A stretch of DNA of 64,000 nt from Coix lacryma-jobi var. lacryma-jobi (taxonomy: Eukaryota; Streptophyta; Magnoliopsida; Poales; Poaceae): assembly GCA_009763385.1 (NCBI GenBank), contig CM019823.1:88919104-88983103 (forward strand), written 5' to 3'. Each line of letters opens with the position of its first letter. The stretch's first letter is position 1. The position numbers and the translations under genes were made by a program. Positions 22,490 through 32,325 of this stretch are shown here, one piece after another. The notes below the pieces were generated by a model that saw only the letters and a program-made list of their open reading frames with translations, was not told the origin of the DNA and did no database searches.

Positions 22490-22599
22490 GCCATAAGATT
22501 TCTTCAAAGTTTCAGAGCACTTCAAGATTTCTCAAGACTTTACTCAGAGATTCTCGAGAAGAAGCTAGAAGATAACGTCATGAAGAAATGATGAAGAGC

Positions 22600-22608
22600 T
22601 CGGGGGCT
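22600..22608 (+). promoter_or_regulatory. Gypsy polypurine tract
   Basis: The sequence AGAGCTCGGGGGCT ends at the base before the LTR start. It is purine-rich but contains pyrimidines, as in other Tat elements. Confidence 0.6.
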
Positions 22609-23044
22609 TGACGGACCAGGATGTCAGAGATATCATCAAAAGATGATTACTCCGACTGATCCCGGACGGCGAAGGAGATCCAAAGACTTGTTACATAGTG
22701 GACTTGTATTAGGACTCCAAATTGTAACTTAGCCGAGTTGTCAAAGGAAGTCTTGTAAATAGAATAGGACTCTTCCTCTGTAACCGGCTAGGACTCGGAC
22801 TGTGCCGTGGATTACCCGGATATATAAGGGGAGCCGGGCACAGGTCCTAGACAATCAACCATTGAATCATAATCATACACAAGGCATACGCCAAACTGGA
22901 TGTAAGGTATTACGCTATTTAGCGGCCTGAGCCAGTATAAATCGCTGTCTCTGTGTAATCGCCGGGTCCTACGAACACCGATCCCCACCGAACAAATAGT
23001 CCTGAGATTACTCAAGACTAGTTGCCGGTTAACAAACACTGACA
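22609..23044 (+). repeat. Gypsy 3' LTR (436 bp)
   Basis: The LTR begins TGACGGACCAGG after the purine tract and ends AACACTGACA. A TATA box (TATATAAG) is at 22821-22828. About 436 bp fits Tat elements of grasses. The 5' partner is off-window, so its right edge is inferred from TG...CA and from the change to copia sequence at 23045. Confidence 0.75.
22821..22828 (+). promoter_or_regulatory. TATA box of the gypsy LTR
   Basis: TATATAAG lies mid-LTR, followed by a GC-rich start region, the common plant LTR promoter layout. Confidence 0.6.
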
Positions 23045-23302
23045 GATATATTATATGTGCCATGTCATTTTGCTTTACTCGATTACTTGTGCTCAATTCT
23101 CATTTGTTATGTATTCGAGCTCTTTACTCTTGCACTTGCTATTCACTCTAACTTGTTGAGTGCAGGATGTTGACATGATATGTATGACCTTGCCCTAATC
23201 ACTGTCTCTTATTCATTGCAAGTTCATACATGTCATGATTTGAAAACCTCTTCTCTCTATACTCTATCTCGTGTTGTCATCAATCACCAAAAAGGGGGAG
23301 AT
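23045..23302 (+). other. Family B 3' tail and polypurine tract
   Basis: No gene is seen. The run AAAAAGGGGGAGA at 23289-23301 abuts the LTR and is the plus-strand primer. The rest is T-rich leader-like sequence usual downstream of copia pol. Confidence 0.65.
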
Positions 23303-23734
23303 TGAACGCATCTTGGCCCCTAGTGGGTTTCGGTAATTGGATGAAACACAAGGTTACTGTGACTAACGTGTGTTTTGCAGAAACAAGGATGAGTTAGGTC
23401 ACGGTAATGGCGACGATACGGGCATATGGAGTTCATGTCCCTTGGCGATGGAAATCGTTTTGGTTTTCAAAGGACGGATGATGAAGACGATGGTAGGCTA
23501 GGCTAAGTGTCGCATGGTGTTGGAGGACACTTAGGTAGTCTTAGGTCTTTATTTTTCCTTTGGCCATACTATAAAGGGGGGCGTGAATCAGTAGCTTGAC
23601 CTAGATGAGTCTATTGAGGTAGGTGTGGTGCACACTTGTTATTTCATAGCCCTAGGTAGCTCAGAGAGATGCCTTAAGTCGAGAGGAACAAAAGTTGTTA
23701 AGACCGTGTCGCGATCCGAGTTGATCCTGCCCTT

Positions 23735-24108
23735 GGTATGGGCATCGGATGCTGGATCAGTGGGCATCGGAGGCTCTGATGCCCACACCAACCTAGGGTT
23801 TGGTCTGGTGCATGGCATCGGAGGCTCCGATGGTGCCACATCGGATCGTCCGATGCCACTGTTCACTTGTGAGTAAACTGTGGAGGGCATCGGACGCTGG
23901 CATCGGATGCTGAGGACCAGCATCCGATGCCCGTCCAGAGAGGTTCCAGAGAGGGTTTTTAGGCATCGGACGCGTCCGATGCAGGGGCATCGGATGCTCC
24001 CCAGCGTCCGATGCTCCATAATCATGTTTGACAAGAAGGTACAGTAGACCGTTGGACGGGGTCATCGGAGCGTCCGATGCCTGGCATTGGCGCGTCCGAT
24101 GCCCCCGC
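23735..24108. repeat. CATCGGACGC motif array in the family B LTR
   Basis: About fifteen copies of CATCGG(A)(C/T/G)GC or its complement occur here, several as palindromes such as CATCGGACGCGTCCGATG near 23963-23980. The motif is that of the A1 LTR, although A1 and B have unrelated Gag sequences. Confidence 0.85.
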
Positions 24109-24152
24109 AAAATACCTGTCTTGTGCTGTTTTTGGATGGCCGAGTTGTGGGG

Positions 24153-24160
24153 TATAAATA
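24153..24160 (+). promoter_or_regulatory. TATA box of the family B LTR
   Basis: TATAAATA follows the motif array and precedes a pyrimidine-rich start region, with gag about 770 bp downstream. Confidence 0.65.
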
Positions 24161-24881
24161 CTTCCTTCCCTGCATCCATTTGAGTGTTCTTGCCATTTCC
24201 ATCTGCTGAGAGACACCTTGTGAGTGTGAGAAAGAGCAAGAGCCCTAGTGAGGTTGAGTGATTTGCTAATTGTGAGAATTAGACACCTCCTAGTGAGAAT
24301 TGAGTAGCAAGTGTGCATCCATCCATCTCTTTGGCCTTGTCTTGGTCAAGTGAGAGTTCTAGCTTGTTACTCTTGGTGATCGGCATCACCTAGACGGCTT
24401 GGTGGCGATCGGAGAGCTTGGTGATCATCCGGAGGCTTTATGGATGACCCAAGCCATGCTGTTACCGGTAGCGAGCGATTCACCGGGCCGGAGTGGCGAA
24501 GAATCAGCTTGTAGTGAGCACTTGATCCTTGCGCGGATCAAGGGGGAGCAATACCCTTGCGCGGGTGCTCCAATGAGGACTAGGGGGTGTGCCGAGACCT
24601 CGATACCTCGGAAAAAAGATCGTCGTGTCATCTCTACTCTCTTGACTTACGCATTTACATTTGAGCAATTCAATTCCGTACTTTACTTATTGTTCATCTC
24701 TATTTGAATTGCCATGGTAGAGTAGAAATGTCTTAGTCTCGATCTTTTGCTTGGTTGATTCTAGTTCATCACACTTGTAGGCACAAGGGGGTTAATTGGG
24801 CTTGTTAGGATTTAATTATTGCAAGAAGTTTTAGAAAAGCCCAATTCACCTCCCCCCTCTTGGGCATCTTGATCCTTTCAA

Positions 24882-24894
24882 TTGGTATCGGAGC
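24882..24894 (+). promoter_or_regulatory. Family B primer binding site
   Basis: TTGGTATCGGAGC begins two bases after the LTR end and resembles the initiator-methionine tRNA complement. Confidence 0.8.
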
Positions 24895-24933
24895 CTCGTG
24901 CTCTCGTTTTAGGCTTAACCGCCTAGAGTTAAG

Positions 24934-27327
24934 ATGTCCGGGGGTGATGGACCACCGCCCATGTTCGAGGGAGACGACTTTCCATATTGGAAAATCCGTA
25001 TGGAGTCGTACCTAGAAGCGGTTGATGTTAAATGCCGCGATGCCGCTATCACCAGCTTTGCCAAGCCCAAGGAAGGCACAAGCCTTACTCCTAATGAGGA
25101 GGAAAATGAGAAATGGAATGCTAAAGCCAAAAACATCCTTTTTAGAGGCATATGCAAGGATGTGTTCAATCGCGTTTGGAACCACAAAAATGCCCATGAT
25201 CTATGGGAAAACATTTGTGCGCTCCATGAGGGAACCAAGAGTGAGCGTGAGGAGCGTTATCATTTGGTTATGCAAAAGATGAACTATTTTGAAAAGCTTG
25301 CTCATGAAAATGCAAATGAAATGTACTCACGCTTGAATGTTCTTGTAGAGGAGCTCAATGGTCTTGGCCTCACACAAATGCAACCATCCGATGTTGTGAG
25401 GAAGATCTTATGTGTCCTTCCCATTGACAAGTATGGACAAATTGTGACGGTGCTACATCAAGGTGATCTTTCCACATCTACACCAACACAAGTCTTGGGA
25501 AAGATCAATGCTCATGAGATGTACATGCACATCACACCAAGTGGTGGCTCTTCCACCGACAAGAAGAAGGACTTGGCCTTCAAAGCATGCCATGACAAGA
25601 AGGGCAAGTCCAAGGCTATTGAGGTGCATCATGAGAGCACAAGTGATGATGAAGATGATTCCAACATTGCTCTCATGGTGAAGAAGACCACCAAGATGTT
25701 GAAGAAGCTTCACAAGAATGGAGTCAACTTTGACTCAAGAAAGAAGAAATTCTTCACAAGTAGCAAGAGAAGGCCAATCTCGGAAATGGATTGCTACAAT
25801 TGCGGTGATCTTGGCCATCTTGCTCATCAATGCCCCAAGCCCAAGAAAGAGAGCTACAAGAACAAGAACAAGGGCAAGAAAGATGACTCATCTAGCGAAG
25901 ATGAGAAGAAGAATGAGAAGCCCTACAAGAAGGATGGCAAGAAGAAGAAGCAATACCACAAGAAAGGTGGCAAGGCTTACATTGTTGGTGATTGGCTCAC
26001 CGACATTGACTCCTCCGGTGGCTCATCCAATGAAGATAGTGATGATGAGAAGGAGAAGGTGGCCGCTCTAGTCATTGGGACCTCTACACCACCACCACCA
26101 CCGCCATCATCCTCTACACACCTATGCCTTATGGCAAATGGTGACCGAAAGGTACAAAGTGATGATGATTCTAGTGATGATGATAGTGATGGAGGATTCA
26201 AAGCTCCTTCTTATGATGAACTTGTTGAATTGCTAAATGACTACACTAAAATCATAAGAAAGACTAGAGCTAAGAATGATAGGCTTGCTCGTGATAATGA
26301 TGTTCTTGTTGAAAAATATGACAATGCTATGCATGCTAGTGATGAGTTGAAAAATGAACTTGCTACTATGTCATCTTCCATCAAGGAGCTCAAGTCCTCT
26401 AACAAAGAGCTCAAAGCTAAAAATGAAAAACTTGATAAGATGCATAGTGATCTTTCCACTAGTCATGCTTTGCTTAAGGAACAATACACTCAAGTGAAAG
26501 TAGATTATGATACTCTCACCATTGCTTATGATATGCTTTCACATGAGAAACATGATGCTCCTAACCTTGTTGTTAAGTGTGATATAGCAACATCTTGTGA
26601 GGACTTGGTTAGTGAGCATGTTGAGCAAAGTGCTAGTGGCAAGGGCAAGAAAGTGGTTGAGGCCGATCACTATGATGACTATGTCAAGATCAAGAATGAG
26701 AATGCAAAGCTCAAGGCTGATCTAGAGAAGCTTTCAACCACCAAGCAAGTTGTCATTCAATCTCATGATGATGACTATAGCATGACACTTGAGCTAGACA
26801 AGCTAAAAGAAGAGAACAAGAGATTGAAGATGGAGAGGGACTACGAAATGACACCATCTCAATTGGAACTCCAACAAGAGAATGACAAGCTCAAGAAGGA
26901 GAAAGAGCACCTCACCACCGGTTTGAGGAACTTCACCAAGGGTCAATGTCTTCAAAGTGAGCTTCTCATGAACACCGTCATGAAGACCAATAGAAATGGC
27001 ATTGACTTTCTTGAAGAGAAGATGAAGCAACACAAAAGCATCACAAAGCCAAAGAAGAAGAAGGTTGGGAGATGCTATGAGTGTGGAAAAGAAGGACACT
27101 TTGCTCATGCTTGTGAGGAGCCAAAGCTCACACCCTTGCCCAAGCATGCTAGGCCCTTTGCTTTTAATGCTCACTACATGCTTAGACAAGATTCTAGTGG
27201 CAAAGTGAAAGTTATGTTTATGGGGCCACCTAACAAGAATAGGCCAAGGCAAATTTGGGTTGCTAAGTCACTAGTTGAGAAGGTTAAGGGACCGCAACAA
27301 GTTTGGGTCCCGAAAGCTCAAGCTTGA
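24934..27327 (+). CDS. Family B copia Gag, 797 residues, two zinc knuckles
   Basis: Structural Gag of a SIRE/Maximus-type element, starting at the ATG 54 bp after the LTR (MSGGDGPPPMFEGDDFPYWK). The capsid-like core covers about residues 1-220. The first zinc knuckle CYNCGDLGHLAHQC lies at about 288-301, followed by a lysine-rich stretch and an acidic Ser/Asp region. Long coiled coil (about 425-690) is rich in Lys, Glu and Asn, and the second knuckle CYECGKEGHFAHAC is at about 711-724. The frame is intact to TGA 27325-27327, in contrast to the missing pol. Pol restarts 16 bp later in another frame after TGTAG|G, as in family A. The Gag is unrelated in detail to A1 Gag beyond this architecture. 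Confidence 0.92.
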   Translation: MSGGDGPPPMFEGDDFPYWKIRMESYLEAVDVKCRDAAITSFAKPKEGTSLTPNEEENEKWNAKAKNILFRGICKDVFNRVWNHKNAHDLWENICALHEGTKSEREERYHLVMQKMNYFEKLAHENANEMYSRLNVLVEELNGLGLTQMQPSDVVRKILCVLPIDKYGQIVTVLHQGDLSTSTPTQVLGKINAHEMYMHITPSGGSSTDKKKDLAFKACHDKKGKSKAIEVHHESTSDDEDDSNIALMVKKTTKMLKKLHKNGVNFDSRKKKFFTSSKRRPISEMDCYNCGDLGHLAHQCPKPKKESYKNKNKGKKDDSSSEDEKKNEKPYKKDGKKKKQYHKKGGKAYIVGDWLTDIDSSGGSSNEDSDDEKEKVAALVIGTSTPPPPPPSSSTHLCLMANGDRKVQSDDDSSDDDSDGGFKAPSYDELVELLNDYTKIIRKTRAKNDRLARDNDVLVEKYDNAMHASDELKNELATMSSSIKELKSSNKELKAKNEKLDKMHSDLSTSHALLKEQYTQVKVDYDTLTIAYDMLSHEKHDAPNLVVKCDIATSCEDLVSEHVEQSASGKGKKVVEADHYDDYVKIKNENAKLKADLEKLSTTKQVVIQSHDDDYSMTLELDKLKEENKRLKMERDYEMTPSQLELQQENDKLKKEKEHLTTGLRNFTKGQCLQSELLMNTVMKTNRNGIDFLEEKMKQHKSITKPKKKKVGRCYECGKEGHFAHACEEPKLTPLPKHARPFAFNAHYMLRQDSSGKVKVMFMGPPNKNRPRQIWVAKSLVEKVKGPQQVWVPKAQA

Positions 27328-27343
27328 TTTCTTATGTGTGTAG

Positions 27344-27400
27344 GTGAACTACAAGACCGGTGGATCACATTGGGTAATTGATAGTGGTTGCACTCAACAT
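27344..27400 (+). pseudogene. Family B pol stub (start of protease)
   Basis: Nineteen codons read VNYKTGGSHWVIDSGCTQH, the N-terminal segment of copia protease with the DSG catalytic loop. The frame opens directly after a TAG at 27341-27343, part of an acceptor-like TGTAG|G. After CAT at 27398-27400 the copia match ends and unrelated sequence follows, so integrase, RT and RNase H are deleted. Confidence 0.8.
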
Positions 27401-27436
27401 GGGCCAAATCAGTAGTTGACATGTTCAATTTTGTAG

Positions 27437-30192
27437 GTTGACTGTCCTTTTCCTCCATCAGATAAGATTGCCATAGATCTGGTTCAAACGGGAAAAGAAG
27501 AAATAGTACCAATGAAAGAGATGAAGATGGCATGGGTGCCTTATGTTCCTCCTGAGGACCGGTACTGTTGCGTTACTTATATCGAGCAATATTTGTTGCC
27601 TTTTCTTTTCATTGTTTATATCCCTGCTTTTCCCTCTACTTTGCAACTTATTTTGTTCACCTTGCTATTGCTTTGACTACAGGTTTGGCAGGATTGGAAG
27701 TTTGAAAACAAAAATCTTCACTCTCTGTTGCACTCAGCGGAGGTGAGTTTTATGAATTTATGCTTTCAAAATTTCATGCTTCAGGTACATATTTATTTCT
27801 GTTTCTTATATGTTTCCAGGCATTTTCATTCTCATTCAATGATGTGCTATATTTCCATTACCACTAGTTACGATTACTAAATCTCAGGTTTATACGTTTA
27901 CAGGTCTGTGCTGAAGCAGATGAAACCTGAGAGAGCCAACAAGTTCTGCCACTGCATCCCCTTTAAGCTGAATTGGGTTTATTTTTCTAGGCCTGTATTA
28001 TGGTTCTCTAGTAATATCTATTTTTTTTACCCATTTTTGCTTTATGATCCTTTGAATACCCCTTACCATTCATTAGAGAGGTTCCACTTTTGTACCTATC
28101 TTTGGCACGTGTCATGCCAAGATCATGCAAACCAAACCATCCAAAAATGTCCTAATTCTGCAGAACTGCAGCCACTAATAGTTGAATGGTTGCAATGCAA
28201 TTCTTCGTCTTAAATGATGCCCCTTTCCCTAACCAAATCGTTAATTCATCGAAGTGGCAGTTGAAGAAACATGCCTACGAACACATGCAATGTCTTTTAA
28301 ACTTGTTTTTTTAGTTGACTGGTATTCCGTTTTACAAAATCATAATGACATCATATTTAGTAACACCAGTTTGAATTATATTCTGGTTGCTTTCTAGTAA
28401 TTTAATGGCACATAATATCCTGTCCTATGCGAATCTCTCTTTTATTCTCCTTTTTCTTCTGAAGGGATAAATTTCTTTCCATTTTTGGCACTTTGGTGCA
28501 TATTTGCTTGGCCTTTAGTGCTGTTAGCATCTTGACGGTTAGCATCTCTAGAGCGTGCAGATTTTCAGGTCATGCTATTTTCAGAATGTACTCAGTGGGC
28601 AGCGAGGTGGTGCCTTGTACTTATTACTGTCTAGCAAGGCAGAAACCTAGGCAGCAGGTAATGCTATGTGGCAAGGTTGCGCCTAGTGCCTAAGAACTGC
28701 CAGGATGGAACCGTCAATCACATTCTAAGTCAACATAAGCACAAAAAGATTGCTAAGTACTCAAAATGACCCAACACTCACTAAATCCTGTTTGGCACAA
28801 TCCACTCTCAGATATGCGTGCATATCCTAGAGCTGTTCTACTAGTTGATCACTCGATTTAAATTTATATGGCATTAGTTATTTTAATGATATCATTCTCT
28901 GTAGGGTAATCTCATCGTCATATGAACCTTGTTTAATATCTTGCAGATTACATGCCACTACATCCTCCTGAAGATGGTGACATACTTATCAGGGTCATAT
29001 ATCCTCTAGATCCCCCGGTAAGCTTCCTTTAAGCGTATTATTGCTGTGATCTAGTCTGCTTTAGTCTATGACGTGATCATCAGTCGATGAGGTCATGGTT
29101 TTTTTCCGGTACTGGTGACATGCTGCCATTGCTGTGGCTACATAAGGCAGTCTCGTGCTGTGGGGACCCCTCCTCATCTTCCATTGCTAGTATCTGATCA
29201 TGCGCATTGCTTCCGTTTTGTCTTAAATGCTGTCACCTGTTTTGTAGTATGTTGGATGCTTGACCTAAGTTGTTGCTGTCACAATTTGATGGTTCAAAAC
29301 CCAAGTGGATGGGTGAGTTGTTTGAGGTTTCATTCAGTTGATAATAAAGCAACAATAAAATCTGCTTAGCTGGTTTTCCACTTTGTAGTTATTGCATTTC
29401 TATTTCAAACACTATTTGCAGAAGTGCACTCGTGCATCCTAATTAAGTCTTCAGGTCTGGTTTCAAGTAGCTGTAAAATGCTCATAGATTAATGTTTACC
29501 TTGTGCTACTTGTTGCAGATGGTTTGTGATTTAGACTTGGGATCGGATTGTTGCGAGGTTTGTAAGGAATTTCAGTTCTATTCTGATGTACAATGCTACC
29601 TATGAAAGGACATCCATGTTGAATCATATCATGTTGCAATGCAGTTTTTTGCTCGTGAGATAGTCAAAGTTGCGGAGTTGCCGGAGGCTGACATTAAAAA
29701 AATTGAGGTCACTAATCTCTTCTTGATCAATTATTTACTCTAAAGATAGCATTGTTTCACAGCAGTAACTCCCTTCCTAATTTTGTTGCCACGTTTCTTT
29801 GACAGGAATTTCTTCAGGAAAAGCTTAAAGAAAAGAAAATAGAACTGGAACAGGTCCATTTAACTGAAATATTTAATTATTTTCCAAGAGATTTGATGTT
29901 TTACAATATTCAATATTCCTCAAAACTTCTGCAGGCTAAAGAAGCTATGATGAAAGCTATTGAAGATATGGACCCTAAGCAAATAGAGGCATTTGAAAAC
30001 ATCAAATTTTACAAATTCTATCCTGTGAAAACCCAGGATACACCTGATGTTAACAAGGTATGAAGCTGTTTTTCAGTGCTCATTACTTAAATGTATCTGA
30101 ACCTGCAACACTAGATTTAACTTGGTATTTACTCTTGTCTGCAGTTCATGTACATCAACAAATATTATGGCAACGCACATTATCTGATGTAA
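27437..30192 (+). pseudogene. 3' exons of a host gene resembling HEAT INTOLERANT 4, 5' truncated
   Basis: Exons inferred from reading-frame continuity and GT...AG borders are 27437-27561, 27683-27742, 27904-27962, 28947-29017, 29519-29557, 29645-29707, 29806-29853, 29935-30057 and 30145-30192, ending in TAA. They encode segments such as CPFPPSDKIAIDLVQ, EEIVPMKEMKMAWVPYVP, LKTKIFTLCCTQRR, YMPLHPPEDGDILIRVIYP and ENIKFYKFYPVKT. I recognise these from plant HIT4-like proteins, which act in heat-linked chromatin reorganisation (name from memory). All borders fit in phase except the third exon's donor, which reads TTAAG where GTAAG is expected. The start and upstream exons are missing; family B copia lies directly upstream. 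Either a dead remnant or a poorly spliced gene. Confidence 0.6.
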
Positions 30193-31256
30193 TGGTGTTC
30201 CTGATGTCACATGTTTGCTAAATTGTGATTGATTAATCTATCCAACTTGAAGAGTTCTTGTTATAGAAGTTTCTGGAAGCTGGGTAGATCAGCTTGGTGT
30301 AGTCTCTTGTTGGTCCATTAGATACAATGTTGCATGTGAACTCAGTTGTAATAGAGCTACTGTCACTTGTCTGGACAACCCTGAGCATCCCTTAGGTATC
30401 TGTACTCTCTTTGCTGTGTTTAACATCCTGAGCATGGATTATTGTGTAGTATGTCCGGTATTGGATTGAAAGGGAAAAAAATGGATCCACGTCCGGTATA
30501 ATTAACTACTATTGTGTTTTAGTTGCTGTTAGGGTGCAGAACTGCAGATTAGGTTCTTTAGGGAACGTTTTTGTCGAAGTTGATTGTATTTGAACCAATG
30601 AAATCAGCACTCTTATATTTATTCTTATTATTAGGGAAATCAACCCCTTTCTCCCAAAAAACAAAGAACCGTTTTTCCCTTATTTTGTTTTCAGTTCAAA
30701 CTGAGTGCTTTCTACCCTTTTGTTTTCTAGTCGAAGCGAGAGCTTTCTAATTGCAAGATCCTTTTTGCTAAGAATAGTTGAGTAGACAATATTAACAATA
30801 TGGGAAGTGTGGCTGAAGAATTTTTGCGAATTCGCGGGGTCATGAGGGCTTTCCTCTCACATTCAATGCTCTTCAATTTCATTCCTTCCAGACACTATGA
30901 AATGTCAACTTTTGCGCACCGTATAGCCTACAACTAAATTTGTCATCACCATTAACTTGGATCCTAAAGTTCCTAACCCATCATAGCCTAGCCCACAGGG
31001 TATGTGTGCGTGCGCTCCAAGCTATTCCTTTTCCACCGCGATCAGACGACCCAATAGACTCGTAAGCATCTCCCTCTACTTCTTCCCCTAGAGGTCATCC
31101 ATTGGTGTCTCAAGTCTTGTTCTTCTTATGATGATATTGAAATATTTAGAAAGATTTTTACCATTGTTGGAAATACAAGTTTGAGATTTCTTATTGTGTC
31201 TGTTTATTTTTATCCTTCTTCCGACAATAGGGGACCCTATGGCGCTGCTAATTATT
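30193..31256. other. 3' flank of the host-gene remnant and unassigned sequence
   Basis: The first few hundred bases are probably the 3' untranslated region of the upstream gene, with T-rich stretches but no certain poly(A) signal. From about 30640 I recognise nothing: no coding frame, no terminal inverted repeats, no RNA gene. Confidence 0.5.
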
Positions 31257-31806
31257 TTAAATCATCAGTTCAAAATGCTTTTCGACCGCAAGTAAAGTTT
31301 GTATAAGCTTAGAATAAAACTGTAAATGTCTTTCACGATATTGTTGTTGAGGAATCCATTTAGAAGGAAGCATAGTAGACAAAGTGTTTTCTATTTTATA
31401 TGCATCTGTAGGTTCTTTCTCACAGAATTGCAACTTTGAGCAAATCCTACGAACAACATGGTTGTAATCACTTACAATTTTAAAATCCTGAAAGCGAAGT
31501 TGCGTCCACTCATTGTTAGCTGTGAGCACGACAAATGCCTTTTGTCATCCATAGCGTTGCTTAAGAGAATTCCATAGTTTTTGTAGATTTTCTTCCAACA
31601 AGTATTCAACCTTAAGATCAGGATGAATATGACTCCTAATTTGGTATATGGTCATGTATACATGTTGATCATCAGTGGTGCAACACCCTCTTTGGGTGGT
31701 AACACTTGATAAAGTCCACAGGACATAAGAGTAACTTTTACGTCCACAGCCCATGCGGATAGTTGTGGCCGTCAAAAGCAAGCAAATTAAACTCTTTAAC
31801 GATCAT
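31257..31806 (-). pseudogene. Relic of a copia-type gag (UBN2-like) gene
   Basis: Reading leftward from an ATG at 31806, broken frames give a FNLLAFDGHNYP start block. Then follow a DVKVTLMSCGLYQV-like stretch, YLLEENLQKLWNSLKQRYG, and NNEWTQLRFQDFKIVSDYNH with LQFCEKEPTDA. These are the usual landmarks of gag-polypeptide (UBN2-type) proteins of copia elements in grasses. At least two frameshifts and one stop interrupt it. No pol follows on the left and no LTR can be defined, so it is an old fragment unrelated to families A and B. Confidence 0.65.
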
Positions 31807-32013
31807 TGATCCTACACGAGGGAAATGTTGTTGTGTGTTGTAACTTTAGGATGCAAAATAGAGACAACATATAACTTGTATTAATAAATGATGTAAAATT
31901 CTCATATACATAATAAGATTTTGAAGGTAGTCTTCAAAAGGCATAGACCTCTAAATGGGCATAGTCTATGTTAACAGTAGGTGCCAAGTAATTATGCAAG
32001 TTGTATGAATGCG
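31807..32013. other. Upstream flank of the gag relic
   Basis: A/T-rich sequence with one degraded partial copy (about 31922-32012) of the repeat that follows. No gene is seen. Confidence 0.4.
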
Positions 32014-32325
32014 TCTTAAGGTAGTCATCAAGATTGATGTAGACCTTAATTAATTTACAAACAATTTGGATACACATTGAGGATAGTCACTAAGTTATAG
32101 ACTTAGTGTAGATCCTGCAGTAACAACTATGGTACTACCCTGTGAGGTGGCCAATAGGAATGCAAACTAATGGTAGTCATCTTTGTTAATTGATGTAGAC
32201 CGATTGTTTTAAGTTGGGATATTGGGCACGCACGTTGAATATAGTCACTAAGTTGTAGACTTAGTGTAGATCCCGCAATAGCAACTATGATGCTGCCTTG
32301 TGGAGTAGCTAATGAACAAATATAG
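32014..32325. repeat. Two imperfect tandem repeats of about 155 bp
   Basis: Units at about 32014-32169 and 32170-32325 share GGTAGTCATC, GATGTAGACC, ATAGTCACTAAGTT, AGACTTAGTGTAGATCC and CAACTATG in the same order. They differ by many substitutions, so the duplication is old. Confidence 0.75.

Larger units (their letters stand above)
21034..22608 (+). other. Gypsy 3' noncoding region before the LTR
   Basis: About 1.6 kb with no convincing gene. It contains repeated PPT-like words CTCGGGGGCT near 22331, 22444 and 22600, and a 24-bp perfect palindrome at 22466-22489. The last CTCGGGGGCT copy abuts the 3' LTR. Small open frames here show no domain. Confidence 0.6.
1..23044 (+). mobile_element. 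Tat-lineage Ty3/gypsy LTR retrotransposon, 5' end outside the window, interrupted by a copia element
   Basis: The element's own sequence is 1-5607 plus 17273-23044; 5608-17267 is a later copia insertion, with the target duplication CGCTA at 5603-5607 and 17268-17272. The domain order gag, protease, RT, RNase H, second RNase H, integrase, then an antisense gene before the 3' LTR, is that of the plant Tat lineage (RIRE2/Grande/Retand relatives). The 5' LTR and gag start lie before base 1. The polyprotein is broken by stops at 1309, 1795 and 2425 and by a +1 shift near 3320, so this copy cannot be autonomous. The right end at 23044 is inferred from TG...CA ends; the matching left target duplication is off-window. 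Confidence 0.88.
23303..24880 (+). repeat. Family B LTR (1578 bp)
   Basis: The LTR runs from TGAACGCATC after the PPT to ...GATCCTTTCA before the PBS. It contains a TATA box (TATAAATA, 24153-24160) and, upstream of it, about fifteen CATCGGA(C/T)GC-type motifs (23735-24108) like those of the A1 LTR. The ends are inferred from PPT and PBS positions because no second copy is in the window. Confidence 0.8.
23045..27400 (+). mobile_element. Ty1/copia family B (SIRE/Maximus type): 3' tail, LTR, PBS, gag and truncated pol
   Basis: 23045-23289 is typical 3' untranslated tail of a copia element and ends in a PPT (AAAAAGGGGGAGA). The LTR 23303-24880 follows, then a PBS, an intact gag (24934-27327) and 19 codons of pol (27344-27400). 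At 27401 copia sequence stops and host-gene intron begins. One LTR therefore has internal sequence on both sides, which implies tandem elements or recombination between copies. The gypsy element entered the tail on the left. No RT or integrase of this family lies in the window. Confidence 0.85.

Noticed and set aside
28263..28946. A further coding exon in the long intron of the host-gene remnant
   Set aside because: The short open frame at 28493-28693 has no similarity that I recognise, and joining 27962 to 28947 already keeps phase and protein continuity.
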